A stretch of DNA of 64,000 nucleotides from Chryseobacterium flavum. GTDB taxonomy: Bacteria > Bacteroidota > Bacteroidia > Flavobacteriales > Weeksellaceae. The position numbers and the translations under genes were made by a program. The stretch is from positions 124,001 to 188,000 of the forward strand of contig NZ_QNUE01000007.1 in NCBI RefSeq assembly GCF_003385595.1, read 5' to 3'. Numbering within the stretch: position 1 is the first letter of the stretch; each line of letters starts with the position of its first letter. Of this stretch, positions 7,220 to 16,715 are shown piece after piece. The notes beneath the pieces are model-generated. The model did no database searches and was not told the DNA's origin. It saw only the letters and a list, made by a program, of their open reading frames with translations.

Positions 7220-8398
7220 ATGAAAGATGTATTTATCATTGCTGCAAAGCGTACTCCCATTGGTGGATTCATGGGAGATTTATCCCGATTCACGGCTGTT
7301 CAGTTAGGTGCAGCGGCAATACAAAATGCTTATGAAAGTATTTCACTTTCTCCGGAACATATAGATAGCGTAATTATGGGAAATGTGCTGAGTGCAGGTG
7401 CAGGGCAGTCACCGGCAAGACAAGCCGCAATATTTTCTGACATTCCTGTGGAAAAAGATGCCACAACAGTCAATAAGGTATGTGCTTCAGGAATGAAAGC
7501 AGTTATACTGGGAGCACAGCAGATTCAGCTTGGGATGGAAAATATTGTAATGACAGGCGGGATGGAAAGTATGAGTAATACTCCACATTATATGTACCTC
7601 CGCCGTGGGAGGAAACTAGGTGATGTTATGCTTACTGATGGTATGATTAAAGACGGTCTGTGGGATGTCTATAATGACTTTCATATGGGAAGTGCTGCAG
7701 AACTTGGAGTAAGAAAATATGGTCATACAAGACAAGAACTGGATGATTATGCATTGCTTTCTTATAAGAGGGCGCGCGAGGCTACTGAAAATAATAAATT
7801 TAAGAATGAGCTGTTTGAGATACCAGTGAAAGATAAAGAGAGGACAATAATTATCAGTAAAGATGAAGATATTGACAAGCTTATTCCTGAAAAAGTTCCA
7901 TTATTGAAGCCGGCTTTTGAAAAAGACGGGATGTTGACAGCAGCCAATTCGAGCAATATCAATGACGGAGCAGCAGCCATTTTACTTAGCTCTTCGGAGG
8001 GAGTAATGCAGCATAATATTAATAATCCTTTGGCAAGAATTGTTGCTTATGCTGATGCAGCGCAATCTCCGGAGTGGTTTACTACTTCGCCTTCTATTGC
8101 AATAAACAAGATTTTGAAAGCTACAGGGCTTGATTTATCTGATATTAGCTATTTTGAGATTAATGAAGCATATTCATCCGTTATTCTCTCTAATCAGCAG
8201 ATATTAGGTTATGATCTTGACAAAGTAAATGTTTACGGTGGAGCTGTTGCAATAGGACATCCGATCGGAGCTTCCGGCGCCCGGATCATTGCTACCCTGG
8301 TTAATGTACTGAGACAGGAAAAAGGAAGGTATGGAATTGCTGCAATTTGTAATGGAGGAGGTGGTGCTTCAGCGATTCTTATCGAAAATCTGCAATAG
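7220..8398 (+). CDS. Acetyl-CoA C-acyltransferase (thiolase)
   Basis: 392 residues from ATG at 7220 (MKDVFIIAAKRTPIGGF). The frame extends to 7145, but that part crosses the promoter and an operator. Thiolase active-site blocks are complete: nucleophile Cys in VNKVCASGMKA, GGMESMSNTPHYM, the NEAYSS block, GHPIGASGAR with the catalytic His, and CNGGGGAS with the second Cys. It condenses or cleaves acyl-CoA/acetyl-CoA. Which direction applies is unclear; the biosynthetic acetoacetyl-CoA thiolase type is possible, and a second thiolase lies in the beta-oxidation operon at 34820. It stands alone and is probably repressed by a TetR-type regulator not encoded in the window. Confidence 0.9.
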   Translation: MKDVFIIAAKRTPIGGFMGDLSRFTAVQLGAAAIQNAYESISLSPEHIDSVIMGNVLSAGAGQSPARQAAIFSDIPVEKDATTVNKVCASGMKAVILGAQQIQLGMENIVMTGGMESMSNTPHYMYLRRGRKLGDVMLTDGMIKDGLWDVYNDFHMGSAAELGVRKYGHTRQELDDYALLSYKRAREATENNKFKNELFEIPVKDKERTIIISKDEDIDKLIPEKVPLLKPAFEKDGMLTAANSSNINDGAAAILLSSSEGVMQHNINNPLARIVAYADAAQSPEWFTTSPSIAINKILKATGLDLSDISYFEINEAYSSVILSNQQILGYDLDKVNVYGGAVAIGHPIGASGARIIATLVNVLRQEKGRYGIAAICNGGGGASAILIENLQ

Positions 8399-8414
8399 TT
8401 ATAAAATATTTTGG

Positions 8415-8450
8415 AATGGTTTCAATCAGTGAATATTGGTTGAAACCATT
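8415..8450 (+). terminator. Terminator after the thiolase gene
   Basis: Perfect 11-bp arms AATGGTTTCAA / TTGAAACCATT with a 14-base loop, followed by TATTTTTAG. It starts 17 bases after the thiolase stop. Confidence 0.65.
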
Positions 8451-8459
8451 TATTTTTAG

Positions 8460-8790
8460 GCTAAAGTATTGGAAATTTTAAATTTATCTTTTTTGTGGTT
8501 ACGGATTTAAATTTAAAGAAACTGATAAAAATCACGACGTTATTATTTTTATTGATTCTAAATAAATATAAATTTGCTTCAACAAAAAAAATCAGACTAT
8601 AAAAAAATAATCAATCTTTCAGCGGTCATTATTGTTCATTGATGGAAAAATAGTATACCACTATTCCAAATTTGAAGGAGATCATAAAATTATCAGGAAA
8701 ATAATTAAAAAACAGAACATATCTAATCATATCCATATCAATTTTTGTTTTTTTAACCGGCAGAATATCTGTCGGTTTTGTTTTTAGATT
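8460..8790 (+). pseudogene. Gene-poor stretch with possible thioredoxin-family remnant
   Basis: No intact gene lies between 8451 and 8802. A frame without ATG around 8630-8730 reads FIDGKIVYHYSKFEGDHKII, which resembles the C-terminal strand of TlpA/thioredoxin-like proteins (IDKxGKIVYHHxGxxxGDE). Upstream frames are interrupted by stops. A perfect -7 box TAAATTTG is at 8569-8576 and a plus-strand terminator at 8755-8777, so something may still be transcribed. The family call is tentative and rests on about 20 residues. Confidence 0.25.
8755..8777 (+). terminator. Plus-strand terminator with no obvious gene in front
   Basis: Ten-bp arms AACCGGCAGA / TCTGTCGGTT (one G-U pair), 3-base loop, followed by TTGTTTTT. 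The T-tract exists only in the plus direction, so it does not serve the minus-strand helicase gene. Confidence 0.6.
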
Positions 8791-8802
8791 GAAATGGTTA
8801 TA

Positions 8803-11800
8803 TCATTCTGAATCAAGGATGTTCATCAGTTCCTGTTTTGAAAACCCCTGAAAATTTGATCCATCTGCTTTAAGGAGCTGCTGAGCGAGATGTTTTTTTC
8901 TTTTCTGAAGTGTAAGAATTTTCTCTTCCACCGTATTTGAGCAAATCATACGGACTGCAATTACGTTTTTAGTTTGTCCTATACGGTAACTGCGGTCAAT
9001 TGCCTGGTTCTCTGCCGCAGGGTTCCACCAGGGATCTATCAGGTATATATAATCTGCCTGGGTAAGGTTTAACCCAATGCCACCTGCTTTTAAACTGATC
9101 AGGAACACGCGTATATTTTCATTGTTCTGAAAGTTATTTACTTTTTCACCTCTGTCTCTGGTTTGGCCAGTCAGATATTCAAACGGAATTTCACGTTTTT
9201 CCAGCTCCGCTTTTAAAAGATCAAGCATTCCTACAAACTGGGAAAAGACAAGTATTTTATGATCCTGTGACTTTCCTGTGATTTGTTCCATCAGAATTTC
9301 AATTTTTACAGAGTGTTCACCGGAATATCCTTCTTTAAGAAGTACCGGAGAGTTACAAATTTGTCTGAGTCTGGTAAGTCCTGTAAGGACATGCATGCTG
9401 TTTTTATTCAGCTCATCCTCATCATTAGCTGCAATAAATTCACGAAGTTCCTTTTCGTAGGCATCATATATCCTGCGTTGTTCAGCATTCATTTCACAGT
9501 AGATTACTGTTTCGGTTTTTTCAGGAAGCTCTTTGGCTACCTGTTTTTTTGTCCGGCGAAGAATAAAAGGCTTTATTTTTTGTTGAAGTTCCGCGGCTCG
9601 TTTAGAATATTCGAATTTGTCAATAGGAATAGCATAAATATCTTTGAAGTAGCTTTTACTTCCTAATAAACCCGGGCACGCAAATGACAGCTGACTGTAA
9701 AGGTCAAAGGTATTATTTTCAATCGGAGTACCGGTTAGAACAATTCTGTTTCTGGATTGAAGTAAACGGGCTGCTTTATATCTTTCAGAGTCAGGATTTT
9801 TGATCGTCTGTGATTCATCAAGAAAAATATAATTGAAATAAAAGGTTTTCAGAAACTGAATATCTGAAAGGAGTATCCCGTAGCTGGTAATTACCACATC
9901 ATAATCCACCATATGGGCTGTGGTTTTAGACCTGTCAGAACCATGATGCTGTAATACTTTTATAGACGGAGCAAATTTTCTTATTTCATCCTGCCAGTTA
10001 AAAAGTAGAGAAGTGGGAACAACCACCAGATTGGTAGTGTGTCCGCGTTTTTCCCTTTGAGATAGGATAAATGCAATAATCTGAAGTGTTTTTCCAAGAC
10101 CCATATCATCTGCAAGGCATCCTCCGAAATTGAAGCTGTCCAGGAAATTCAACCAGTTCAGTCCTTCATGCTGATAGTCCCTTAACTCAGCTTTTAAATC
10201 TGAAGGAACAGAAGTTTGTGGAATTTTTTCAGAAGAATATAATTGCGATGAATAAGCCTGTATTTCTTCATATACTTCATTACTTAAAACTTCCTTTTCA
10301 AAGAGAGAAGCAACTTCTGTAAAATTAATCTTCGGAATTTTTAACAGTTCCTCATCTATTTCTCCGGCCTTAAAATAAGCAGAAATTTTATTGATCCATT
10401 CTTCAGGAAGAATACCCAGGGTGCCATCATCCAGCTGTACAAATTTACTTTTATTACGGATTGTCCTGTGAATTTGTTTTAAAGAGGCTTCTTTTTTACC
10501 GAATCCAACTTTGATCTTTGCATTAAACCAGTCCAGTCCACTGGTAATCTGAATATTTATTTTTGCCCGATGTGGGTTCAGTTTATTGTTTTTCAGTTCA
10601 TTAAACCCAAGTATGGTAACTCCCTCATTTCTCCAGGTATCAAAAGCATCAAGAAACCAGTCGTTTTCCATAAACTTATCACGATGAAGATAAAAATACT
10701 GATACCCATCTGTTTGCTCTTCAAAATCAGGATGCTGCTGTATAATTAAAGAAGTAAAGCGTGATTCCAAAACTTCATCCCGTTCAACTTTAAACAGGTT
10801 TCCGTTCTGATCAGTATTGAAAAGCTGTTTTCTTGAATACACCGGCACTTCTAATTCTCCATAACGTATAACAGGAGTAATTCCAATATAATTCTGTTGT
10901 TGCCGTAAATAGATGATTTTTTCTGTACTGAAATCTTTTTCTTTAAGCTGAACTTCAGATGCTGCATGTATGTAGTTGTAATTGATATAAATACGCTCCT
11001 CCAGTGGTGATAGAATGGACTGCTTGAACTCCTCGTATTTTGATGAGTGTATCAGTAATATTTCATTATTGGTTTTAAAAAATTTAATTACCCGGAGCAT
11101 ATCAGGATGGTCTACATAACTGAATTCTTGTTGATTATATATAAAATATTCATTTTTAAGAATTACATTTTTAAATGGGACGGTGTGGTCCGGAAACAGA
11201 AGCTCGCCTGTAATTTCATAAAACGGATCTTTCTTAAATATAGTTAGTTGTATGTCTGCATTTAAAGTATTAAATGTAACGGAAATCAGGGATTTTGACG
11301 ATACAGTTTCAGTAATATTGCGATCATGAAAATATACATCCAGATTCAAAGGGTTTTGTACTATTATCTTAAGAGCCTCAAGTTCGGCGAGTGTGTAATC
11401 TTCATTATAATTATTCTGAAATGTAGAAATAGCAGTGTAAAATTTGATATCCAAAGGTGTTTCTGCGTTCCATATCAATGGCATTGCATCTATAGGAACA
11501 ACCGGGTTTTTTAACTTTCCGGCTTGGGTTATTTCCGCTTCCATTAAGGCAAAAACAAGATGATTATAATAACGATGATTACCAATGACAAGAATTTGTT
11601 TTTTTGTTTTGTCATGGGATGCCAGCTCAGCTAATCTGTCATGCTGAAGAGGAATAAGGTCCTTTTTTAAAGTCTGCTCATCTATCGGAAGCAATTCTTT
11701 AATTTTAGGTTGTATATCAATTTTGCCTTCAAGATAGTTTATCTGAAAATAGGTATCCAGATCGGCTTCGTTTTCCAAACCATAAATTCTAGCTTTCGGA

Positions 11801-12141
11801 AGAAGTGTTTTTCTACGAAGGTAAGCGTCAAAAAACATTCTGAATTTTTTTTCCTCAAGGATACAGTGAATGATTTCTGTCTGATGAATACAAAGCTTTC
11901 CTTCCGGGTTTTCACAGCTGCAGCTGCAAAGTAGTGAACTGCCAATATAGCTGATTGTAACAACCGGGGCGTTCAGAAGAGAGGATTCTCTGGTAAATAC
12001 CCCTGAATTGATTTCAATAGAGATGGGATAAAAAGAATGAAAATCCCTGTTTTGTATAAAGGAGCTGTCTGAAGTGTGTTTCAGCAGATCATATACGGAA
12101 AGGGTACTGAAACTTATGTTTTCAAGAATATATTCTGCCAT
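8803..12141 (-). CDS. SNF2-family DEAD/DEAH helicase with SWIM zinc finger
   Basis: 1112 residues from MAEYILENIS (12141); an ATG 18 bases upstream is less likely because the -7 element (12157-12164) overlaps it. A SWIM zinc finger lies near residue 75 (CSCENPEGKLCIH). A long poorly conserved middle region follows. The C-terminal half is a Swi2/Snf2 ATPase: Walker A ADDMGLGKTLQ, DExx-type FLDESQTIKNP, LTGTPIENN, FILRRTKKQV, and the second lobe with VFSQF, LISLKAGGIGLNLT and DPWWNPAAENQAIDRSYRIGQ. Bacterial members translocate on duplex DNA and may remodel RNA polymerase or DNA-bound proteins; the target here is unknown. It is a single-gene unit. Confidence 0.9.
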   Translation of the reverse strand: MAEYILENISFSTLSVYDLLKHTSDSSFIQNRDFHSFYPISIEINSGVFTRESSLLNAPVVTISYIGSSLLCSCSCENPEGKLCIHQTEIIHCILEEKKFRMFFDAYLRRKTLLPKARIYGLENEADLDTYFQINYLEGKIDIQPKIKELLPIDEQTLKKDLIPLQHDRLAELASHDKTKKQILVIGNHRYYNHLVFALMEAEITQAGKLKNPVVPIDAMPLIWNAETPLDIKFYTAISTFQNNYNEDYTLAELEALKIIVQNPLNLDVYFHDRNITETVSSKSLISVTFNTLNADIQLTIFKKDPFYEITGELLFPDHTVPFKNVILKNEYFIYNQQEFSYVDHPDMLRVIKFFKTNNEILLIHSSKYEEFKQSILSPLEERIYINYNYIHAASEVQLKEKDFSTEKIIYLRQQQNYIGITPVIRYGELEVPVYSRKQLFNTDQNGNLFKVERDEVLESRFTSLIIQQHPDFEEQTDGYQYFYLHRDKFMENDWFLDAFDTWRNEGVTILGFNELKNNKLNPHRAKINIQITSGLDWFNAKIKVGFGKKEASLKQIHRTIRNKSKFVQLDDGTLGILPEEWINKISAYFKAGEIDEELLKIPKINFTEVASLFEKEVLSNEVYEEIQAYSSQLYSSEKIPQTSVPSDLKAELRDYQHEGLNWLNFLDSFNFGGCLADDMGLGKTLQIIAFILSQREKRGHTTNLVVVPTSLLFNWQDEIRKFAPSIKVLQHHGSDRSKTTAHMVDYDVVITSYGILLSDIQFLKTFYFNYIFLDESQTIKNPDSERYKAARLLQSRNRIVLTGTPIENNTFDLYSQLSFACPGLLGSKSYFKDIYAIPIDKFEYSKRAAELQQKIKPFILRRTKKQVAKELPEKTETVIYCEMNAEQRRIYDAYEKELREFIAANDEDELNKNSMHVLTGLTRLRQICNSPVLLKEGYSGEHSVKIEILMEQITGKSQDHKILVFSQFVGMLDLLKAELEKREIPFEYLTGQTRDRGEKVNNFQNNENIRVFLISLKAGGIGLNLTQADYIYLIDPWWNPAAENQAIDRSYRIGQTKNVIAVRMICSNTVEEKILTLQKRKKHLAQQLLKADGSNFQGFSKQELMNILDSE

Positions 12142-12156
12142 AAAAATTGCTGGAAA

Positions 12157-12164
12157 CAAACTTA
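12157..12164 (-). promoter_or_regulatory. Promoter -7 element of the SNF2 helicase gene
   Basis: TAAGTTTG on the minus strand fits TAnnTTTG and is 15 bases before ATG 12141, favouring that start over 12159. Confidence 0.45.
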
Positions 12165-12195
12165 CAAAAAACGGGTGAATAAAAGAACGGTTCGG

Positions 12196-12227
12196 ATCCG
12201 TTTTGGATACATTTTCATCCGTTTTGG
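12196..12227 (+). promoter_or_regulatory. Direct repeats, likely AraC-type binding sites upstream of the SDR gene
   Basis: The 11-mer ATCCGTTTTGG occurs at 12196-12206 and again at 12217-12227, a 21-bp step or two helical turns, typical of tandem AraC-family half-sites. An imperfect -7 box (GAACTTTG, 12253-12260) follows. The nearest AraC-type regulator is the gene directly after the SDR. Confidence 0.45.
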
Positions 12228-12284
12228 CAACTCCGGTATTTCTTCTATTCCTGAACTTTGTCCTGTAATTTAAACATAGAAAAA

Positions 12285-13082
12285 ATGAAAACAGTTTTTA
12301 TAACAGGTGCATCTACAGGGTTAGGTAAAGCAACAGCGCAGCTATTTCAAAAAAATGGCTGGAAAGTAATTGCTACCATGAGAAATCCTGAAGCAGGGTC
12401 AGATCTGGCTGCGTTAGAAAATGTAACCGTACTTCCATTGGATGTAACAAATTCACAGCAGATAAAATTCACAGTGAGCAAGTCGCTCGAACTGGGTGAT
12501 GTGGATGTGGTTTTTAATAATGCAGGATATGGTCTCCTGGGACCTCTGGAAGCTTTAACTGACGAACAGATCGTAAAGCAGTTAAATACTAATCTATTAG
12601 GTGTCATCCGTGTTACTCAGGCATTTATTCCATACTTCAGGGAAAAGAAAAGCGGAACATTTATTTCAACCACATCAATTGGCGGTCTGATAGCATTTCC
12701 CCTAGGTTCTACCTACCACGCAACAAAATGGGCATTGGAAGGATGGAGTGAGAGTATGGCTTTTGAGCTTAACAAATTGGGAATAGATATTAAAACGGTT
12801 TCTCCTGGAGGAATTAAAACGGATTTTGTAAGCCGTTCTTTAGATTCAGCAACTAGCCCGGCTTATGAAGAGATGACGCATTCATTATTTTCCGGTATGG
12901 AAGCAATGATGGAAATGGCATCTACTCCGGAACAGATTGCAGAAGTAGTTTATGAAGCAGCAACCGATGGAAAAAAGCAGCTCAGATATGTAGCTGGTGA
13001 GGATGCAAAAGCATTATATGCACAACGTCTTGAGCTGGGGGATGAAGCCTTCAGAGAGCAGCTCGGAAAACAATTTATCTAG
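12285..13082 (+). CDS. SDR family NAD(P)-dependent oxidoreductase
   Basis: 265 residues from ATG at 12285 (MKTVFITGASTGLGKATA); the longer frame from 12258 lacks conservation and overlaps the promoter. Classical short-chain dehydrogenase features: nucleotide-binding TGASTGLG, NNAGYGLLGPLE, catalytic Ser in STTSIGG, and YHATKW as the YxxxK pair. The segment AEVVYEAATDGKKQLRYVAG resembles the common KR-type SDRs of this size. The substrate is unknown. The AraC-family gene 75 bases downstream and the direct repeats upstream suggest they form a regulator-target pair. Confidence 0.88.
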   Translation: MKTVFITGASTGLGKATAQLFQKNGWKVIATMRNPEAGSDLAALENVTVLPLDVTNSQQIKFTVSKSLELGDVDVVFNNAGYGLLGPLEALTDEQIVKQLNTNLLGVIRVTQAFIPYFREKKSGTFISTTSIGGLIAFPLGSTYHATKWALEGWSESMAFELNKLGIDIKTVSPGGIKTDFVSRSLDSATSPAYEEMTHSLFSGMEAMMEMASTPEQIAEVVYEAATDGKKQLRYVAGEDAKALYAQRLELGDEAFREQLGKQFI

Positions 13083-13157
13083 CCCGCTGTTATTGAAACA
13101 GCATAAACAAATCTGTTTGTGCTGTTTTTAAACTTGAAAAATTTATACATTTATAGT

Positions 13158-14072
13158 ATGGAAAAAAAAGAAATTGTTCCTTTGAAAATAACATCCATAT
13201 CTGAACTGCATGATCTGCTGCAGCTTCCGAAGCCTCTTCATCCGCTGATAAGTTTAGTGGATAATTCGAAAATGACGGTCAGTAAAGAATTTCTGGGAAG
13301 AAGTTTTCTGCTGAATTTTTATAAGATTTCCTATAAATATTCTACAAAAGGAAAAATGGGATATGGACAGGGATATTATGACTTTAACGAAGGAGGAATG
13401 ATGTTCACTGCTCCGGGGCAGATTCTCTCTACAGATGAAAATGCAGAATATAGTGGTTATACATTGCTGGTGCATCCCGATTTTATCCGCAGTTATCCTT
13501 TGGCAAGAAAAATCAGAAAGTTTGGTTTCTTTTCTTATGATACCAATGAGGCCCTGCATTTGTCAGATCAGGAAAAAACAAAAATTACAGGTATTCTGGA
13601 CAGTATTACCCTTGAGCTGAACACTGCTATAGATGAAATAAGTCAGGATGTGATTGTTTCTTATATTGAAGTTCTGCTCAACTATAGTAACCGTTATTAT
13701 AAGAGACAGTTTATCACAAGAAAAATGGTAAACAGTGATTTGCTTTCTAAAATGGAAGCAATACTGGAAGATTATTTCAATGAACAGGAAACATTAAACA
13801 AAGGTTTACCTACGGTAGAATTCCTTGCTTCTGAACTTCACTTATCCCCGCATTATCTGAGTGATATGCTTCGCAATCTCACAGGACAGAATGCCCAACA
13901 GCATATTCATGAAAAATTAATTGAAAAAGCAAAGGAATATCTTTCTATTACTGATTTATCCGTTTCAGAGATTGCTTATGCCCTGGGATTTGAGCATCCA
14001 CAGTCATTTAATAAACTATTTAAAAGGAAAACAGATAAAACACCTTTAAGATACAGGCAGTCATTTAATTAA
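13158..14072 (+). CDS. AraC family transcriptional regulator
   Basis: 304 residues from ATG at 13158 (MEKKEIVPLKIT); the upstream extension to 13119 is not convincing. The N-terminal domain (about 1-190) is a cupin-like sensor (GYYDFNEGGMMFTAPGQI). The C-terminal 100 residues form the double helix-turn-helix: VEFLASELHLSPHYLSDMLRNLTGQNAQQHI and LSVSEIAYALGFEHPQSFNKLFKRKTDKTPLRYRQ. It probably activates the SDR gene in front of it, in the manner of many one-regulator-one-enzyme pairs. Confidence 0.88.
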   Translation: MEKKEIVPLKITSISELHDLLQLPKPLHPLISLVDNSKMTVSKEFLGRSFLLNFYKISYKYSTKGKMGYGQGYYDFNEGGMMFTAPGQILSTDENAEYSGYTLLVHPDFIRSYPLARKIRKFGFFSYDTNEALHLSDQEKTKITGILDSITLELNTAIDEISQDVIVSYIEVLLNYSNRYYKRQFITRKMVNSDLLSKMEAILEDYFNEQETLNKGLPTVEFLASELHLSPHYLSDMLRNLTGQNAQQHIHEKLIEKAKEYLSITDLSVSEIAYALGFEHPQSFNKLFKRKTDKTPLRYRQSFN

Positions 14073-14169
14073 AATGCATAAGCAATTGTCATTACTGTAA
14101 AATATACTCATTTCAGGCAGCAATAAAAATACCGGATTTCAGGTAGATTAAAATCCTTCTTTTTCAGGA

Positions 14170-14200
14170 TTGTACTTTTTTAAAACTAGAAATAAATTTG
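14170..14200 (+). promoter_or_regulatory. Promoter of the type IX-secreted protein gene
   Basis: TTG at 14170-14172, 20 bases, then TAAATTTG at 14193-14200: a full match to the Bacteroidota consensus, 40 bases before the ATG. Confidence 0.7.
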
Positions 14201-14240
14201 TATTAAAAGCCAAATCTATTTCAACTTAAATAAAAACAAT

Positions 14241-15242
14241 ATGAAAAAATTAAACTCTATCTTATTTCTCGCTATGGGTGTTATTGCTTATGCACAGCCT
14301 TCAGTTACGAGGACAGGAATTGACCGCATCAATATTCCCATAACATTCAAGTCTGATGATGTAACCGGTACTGCGGTTACTGCAGGGCCATCGGGAGCAA
14401 ATATTACATGGGACTTTTCTGCATATCCCGGTCCTAATGTTTCAACAACTACAACGAACGAATGTCCCGGGCAGGCTAACTGCTTCAGATTTGCAACAGC
14501 GAACAGGATCAATAAACCGGCACTGACAGATTTTTATGATTTTTCTTCTGTAGATGACAATCAGATCCTGAGAATCGGATCTTATGGCGGGCCGGCTTTG
14601 GGAGATGTGACCACAACGTATACTGACCCGCTGATTGAATTTAAATTTCCTATAACTTACCTGCAGCAATATACTGACAATTATCAGTTTAGCAGTGTTT
14701 CAACTGGAATAGGAAATACAAATGAAACAGGGCAGGAAGAAAATACAGTAGATGGTTACGGGACCGTAATAACTCCTTCGGGAACATATACTAATGTCCT
14801 GAGAATAAAAAAAATGCGCACTGCAACACAAACTGGTTCCGGGTTACCTGTTCCGATGAGTTATACAAATGAGGGTTATATATGGGTTAGCCAGAATGCC
14901 GGGATAGTAATGTCTTTCAGCATCAATACCTTTGTTTCAAACGGGACAACACATGTAGCAAAGGTGGTTTCTTATCTTGATTCAGGAACCTTGTCAACAC
15001 ATGAGCTAAATAATAAAAAAGAAGATTTGTCGGTATATCCGAACCCAAGTTCTGAACGTATTACTTTAGCTTCAAAAGAAGATATCAGGAAGGTTTCCCT
15101 TATATCTTCTGAAGGGAAAACTGTTCTGACCAGTGAAAATTCAAAAAATATTGATATTTCAAAATTACCTAAAGGAGTATATATTCTTCAGGGAGATTTA
15201 AAAAACGGAACTTCAGTGACCAGAAAAATTATAAAAAAGTAG
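14241..15242 (+). CDS. Secreted protein with type IX secretion sorting domain
   Basis: 333 residues. A signal peptide (MKKLNSILFLAMGVIAYAQ) precedes a beta-rich body of about 230 residues with many Thr, Ser and Gly (for example GPSGANITWDFSAYPG). The C-terminal 75 residues form a type A sorting domain: LSVYPNPSSERITL, SSEGKTVL, ISKLPKGVYIL and KIIKK at the end. Such proteins cross the outer membrane through the type IX machinery, and PorQ of that machinery is encoded at 49047. The body has no domain I can name. It has its own strong promoter. Confidence 0.85.
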   Translation: MKKLNSILFLAMGVIAYAQPSVTRTGIDRINIPITFKSDDVTGTAVTAGPSGANITWDFSAYPGPNVSTTTTNECPGQANCFRFATANRINKPALTDFYDFSSVDDNQILRIGSYGGPALGDVTTTYTDPLIEFKFPITYLQQYTDNYQFSSVSTGIGNTNETGQEENTVDGYGTVITPSGTYTNVLRIKKMRTATQTGSGLPVPMSYTNEGYIWVSQNAGIVMSFSINTFVSNGTTHVAKVVSYLDSGTLSTHELNNKKEDLSVYPNPSSERITLASKEDIRKVSLISSEGKTVLTSENSKNIDISKLPKGVYILQGDLKNGTSVTRKIIKK

Positions 15243-15270
15243 TATAAATTTTTTTAAGTTTTTTGAAACC

Positions 15271-15345
15271 ATCGGGGACACAACAGAAGGTAAATAACAC
15301 AGTGATTAATATATTTGTTTTAATGTGGATTTTAATGTCCCCGAT
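15271..15345 (+). terminator. Long-loop hairpin after the secreted-protein gene
   Basis: Perfect 10-bp arms ATCGGGGACA (15271-15280) and TGTCCCCGAT (15336-15345) around a 55-base loop, followed by ATTTTTGCTTTT. It probably works as a terminator. The rest of 15243-15557 shows no gene. Confidence 0.45.
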
Positions 15346-15557
15346 ATTTTTGCTTTTATCATTTTGAGGTCAGAGGATAATTTTATTTTTCTGATCTTAT
15401 TTTTTGTATACTCCGTTATAACCTGGTCAATTCTTGTTTTGCCTCTATCATTTTAATAGAATTGATTAAAACGGAATATAAAATGACAAAAATGGAATAG
15501 ATTTTATTCCTGAGTGTTCTTAACTTCGCAGCCGGAATTGTTAACTTAATACGGATC

Positions 15558-16715
15558 ATGTACAATACAGAATCTTCCCATTCGAAAATGCCGGCCGCAT
15601 GTTTTCTGCTTTTTTTTGCCCATGGTCTTGTTTTTTCTTCCTGGGCAAGCCGTATTCCAATCATTAAAGATGCGCTTTTGATCAGTGAGGCGGAGCTTGG
15701 AACACTTTTGTTGCTGACGCCTATCGGGCAGCTCTCTACGATGGTGCTTGCAGGAAAGCTGATTAGTATGTACGGAAGTTCCTGGATTATCAGGAAATGC
15801 TTTTTATTATATCCTTTTTTTCTTATATTAATAGGGCTTGCTCCATCATACTGGATCCTGGCAATTGTTCTGTTTTTCTTTGGGGTCTCCGGAAATTTAT
15901 GCAACATAGCAATGAATACACAAGCTATTGAGATAGAAGGAATAACAAAAAGAACTCTATTGTCTTCCTGTCATGGTGCATGGTGTTTTGCCGGGCTGGT
16001 TGGCGCTGTAGTGGGTTTACTGATGATTAATATAGGAATAAATACATTTTACCATTTTATGGTCACTTTTGTGCTTGTGATTCTATTCTGGATGTATAGT
16101 AAAATGCATTTAACCAATATGATCCATCAGGCAACCCCGCAAAAACAGTCAATTTTTAAGTCAGTTAATCCCACATTGGTTGCCTTGGGAATAATAGGTT
16201 TTCTTAGTATGGCTATTGAGGGTGCTATGTTCGACTGGAGTGGGGTTTATTTCCAAACAATTGTAAAGGCGCCGGAAAATCTTGTTATACTGGGGTATAC
16301 AAGCTTTATTTTAATGATGACTTTAGGAAGATTCATCGGAAATGGGGCTATTGAAAGATTCGGAAAAAGAACCATTCTGCAAGCCTGTGGTTTTCTGATG
16401 AGTGGAGGATTGTTCCTGAGTGTTTTTTTTCCGGAGCTGTGGATATGTGTTATTGCATTTATGATCATAGGACTTGGAAGTTCTCTCAGTGTTCCGTCTG
16501 TTTACAGTACAGTAGGACAGGTGAGTACGGTAGCACCAAGTATCGCATTATCCTTTGTGTCCAGTATTTCATTTTTAGGATTTTTAATCGGGCCACCACT
16601 TATCGGATATATTGCTGAAGCTTTTGACCTGAGATATTCTTACGGATTTTTTGCCTGTTTTGGTATATTACTGGCCATAATGGCAGGGCAGATGAAGGTT
16701 TTCCGTAAAAGCTAA
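15558..16715 (+). CDS. MFS transporter, YbjJ-like
   Basis: 385 residues with about 12 predicted membrane helices. The start MYNTESSHSKMPAACFLLFFAHGLVFSSWASRIPIIKDAL aligns with the E. coli YbjJ type (GLLMASWATRTPAIRD), and the later GNLCNIAMNTQAIEIE and SCHGAWCFAGLVGA match the group, which is related to sugar/H+ symporters such as FucP. The substrate is not known. It stands alone with no adjacent catabolic enzyme. A minus-strand frame overlapping its first part is a shadow. Confidence 0.8.
   Translation: MYNTESSHSKMPAACFLLFFAHGLVFSSWASRIPIIKDALLISEAELGTLLLLTPIGQLSTMVLAGKLISMYGSSWIIRKCFLLYPFFLILIGLAPSYWILAIVLFFFGVSGNLCNIAMNTQAIEIEGITKRTLLSSCHGAWCFAGLVGAVVGLLMINIGINTFYHFMVTFVLVILFWMYSKMHLTNMIHQATPQKQSIFKSVNPTLVALGIIGFLSMAIEGAMFDWSGVYFQTIVKAPENLVILGYTSFILMMTLGRFIGNGAIERFGKRTILQACGFLMSGGLFLSVFFPELWICVIAFMIIGLGSSLSVPSVYSTVGQVSTVAPSIALSFVSSISFLGFLIGPPLIGYIAEAFDLRYSYGFFACFGILLAIMAGQMKVFRKS

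Noticed and set aside
9278..9666. Plus-strand frames inside the SNF2 helicase gene
   Set aside because: Composition reflects the antisense of conserved helicase motifs; no independent support.
15416..15907. 163-residue minus-strand frame overlapping the MFS gene
   Set aside because: It has no recognisable protein character and covers the start of a clear transporter gene and its promoter.
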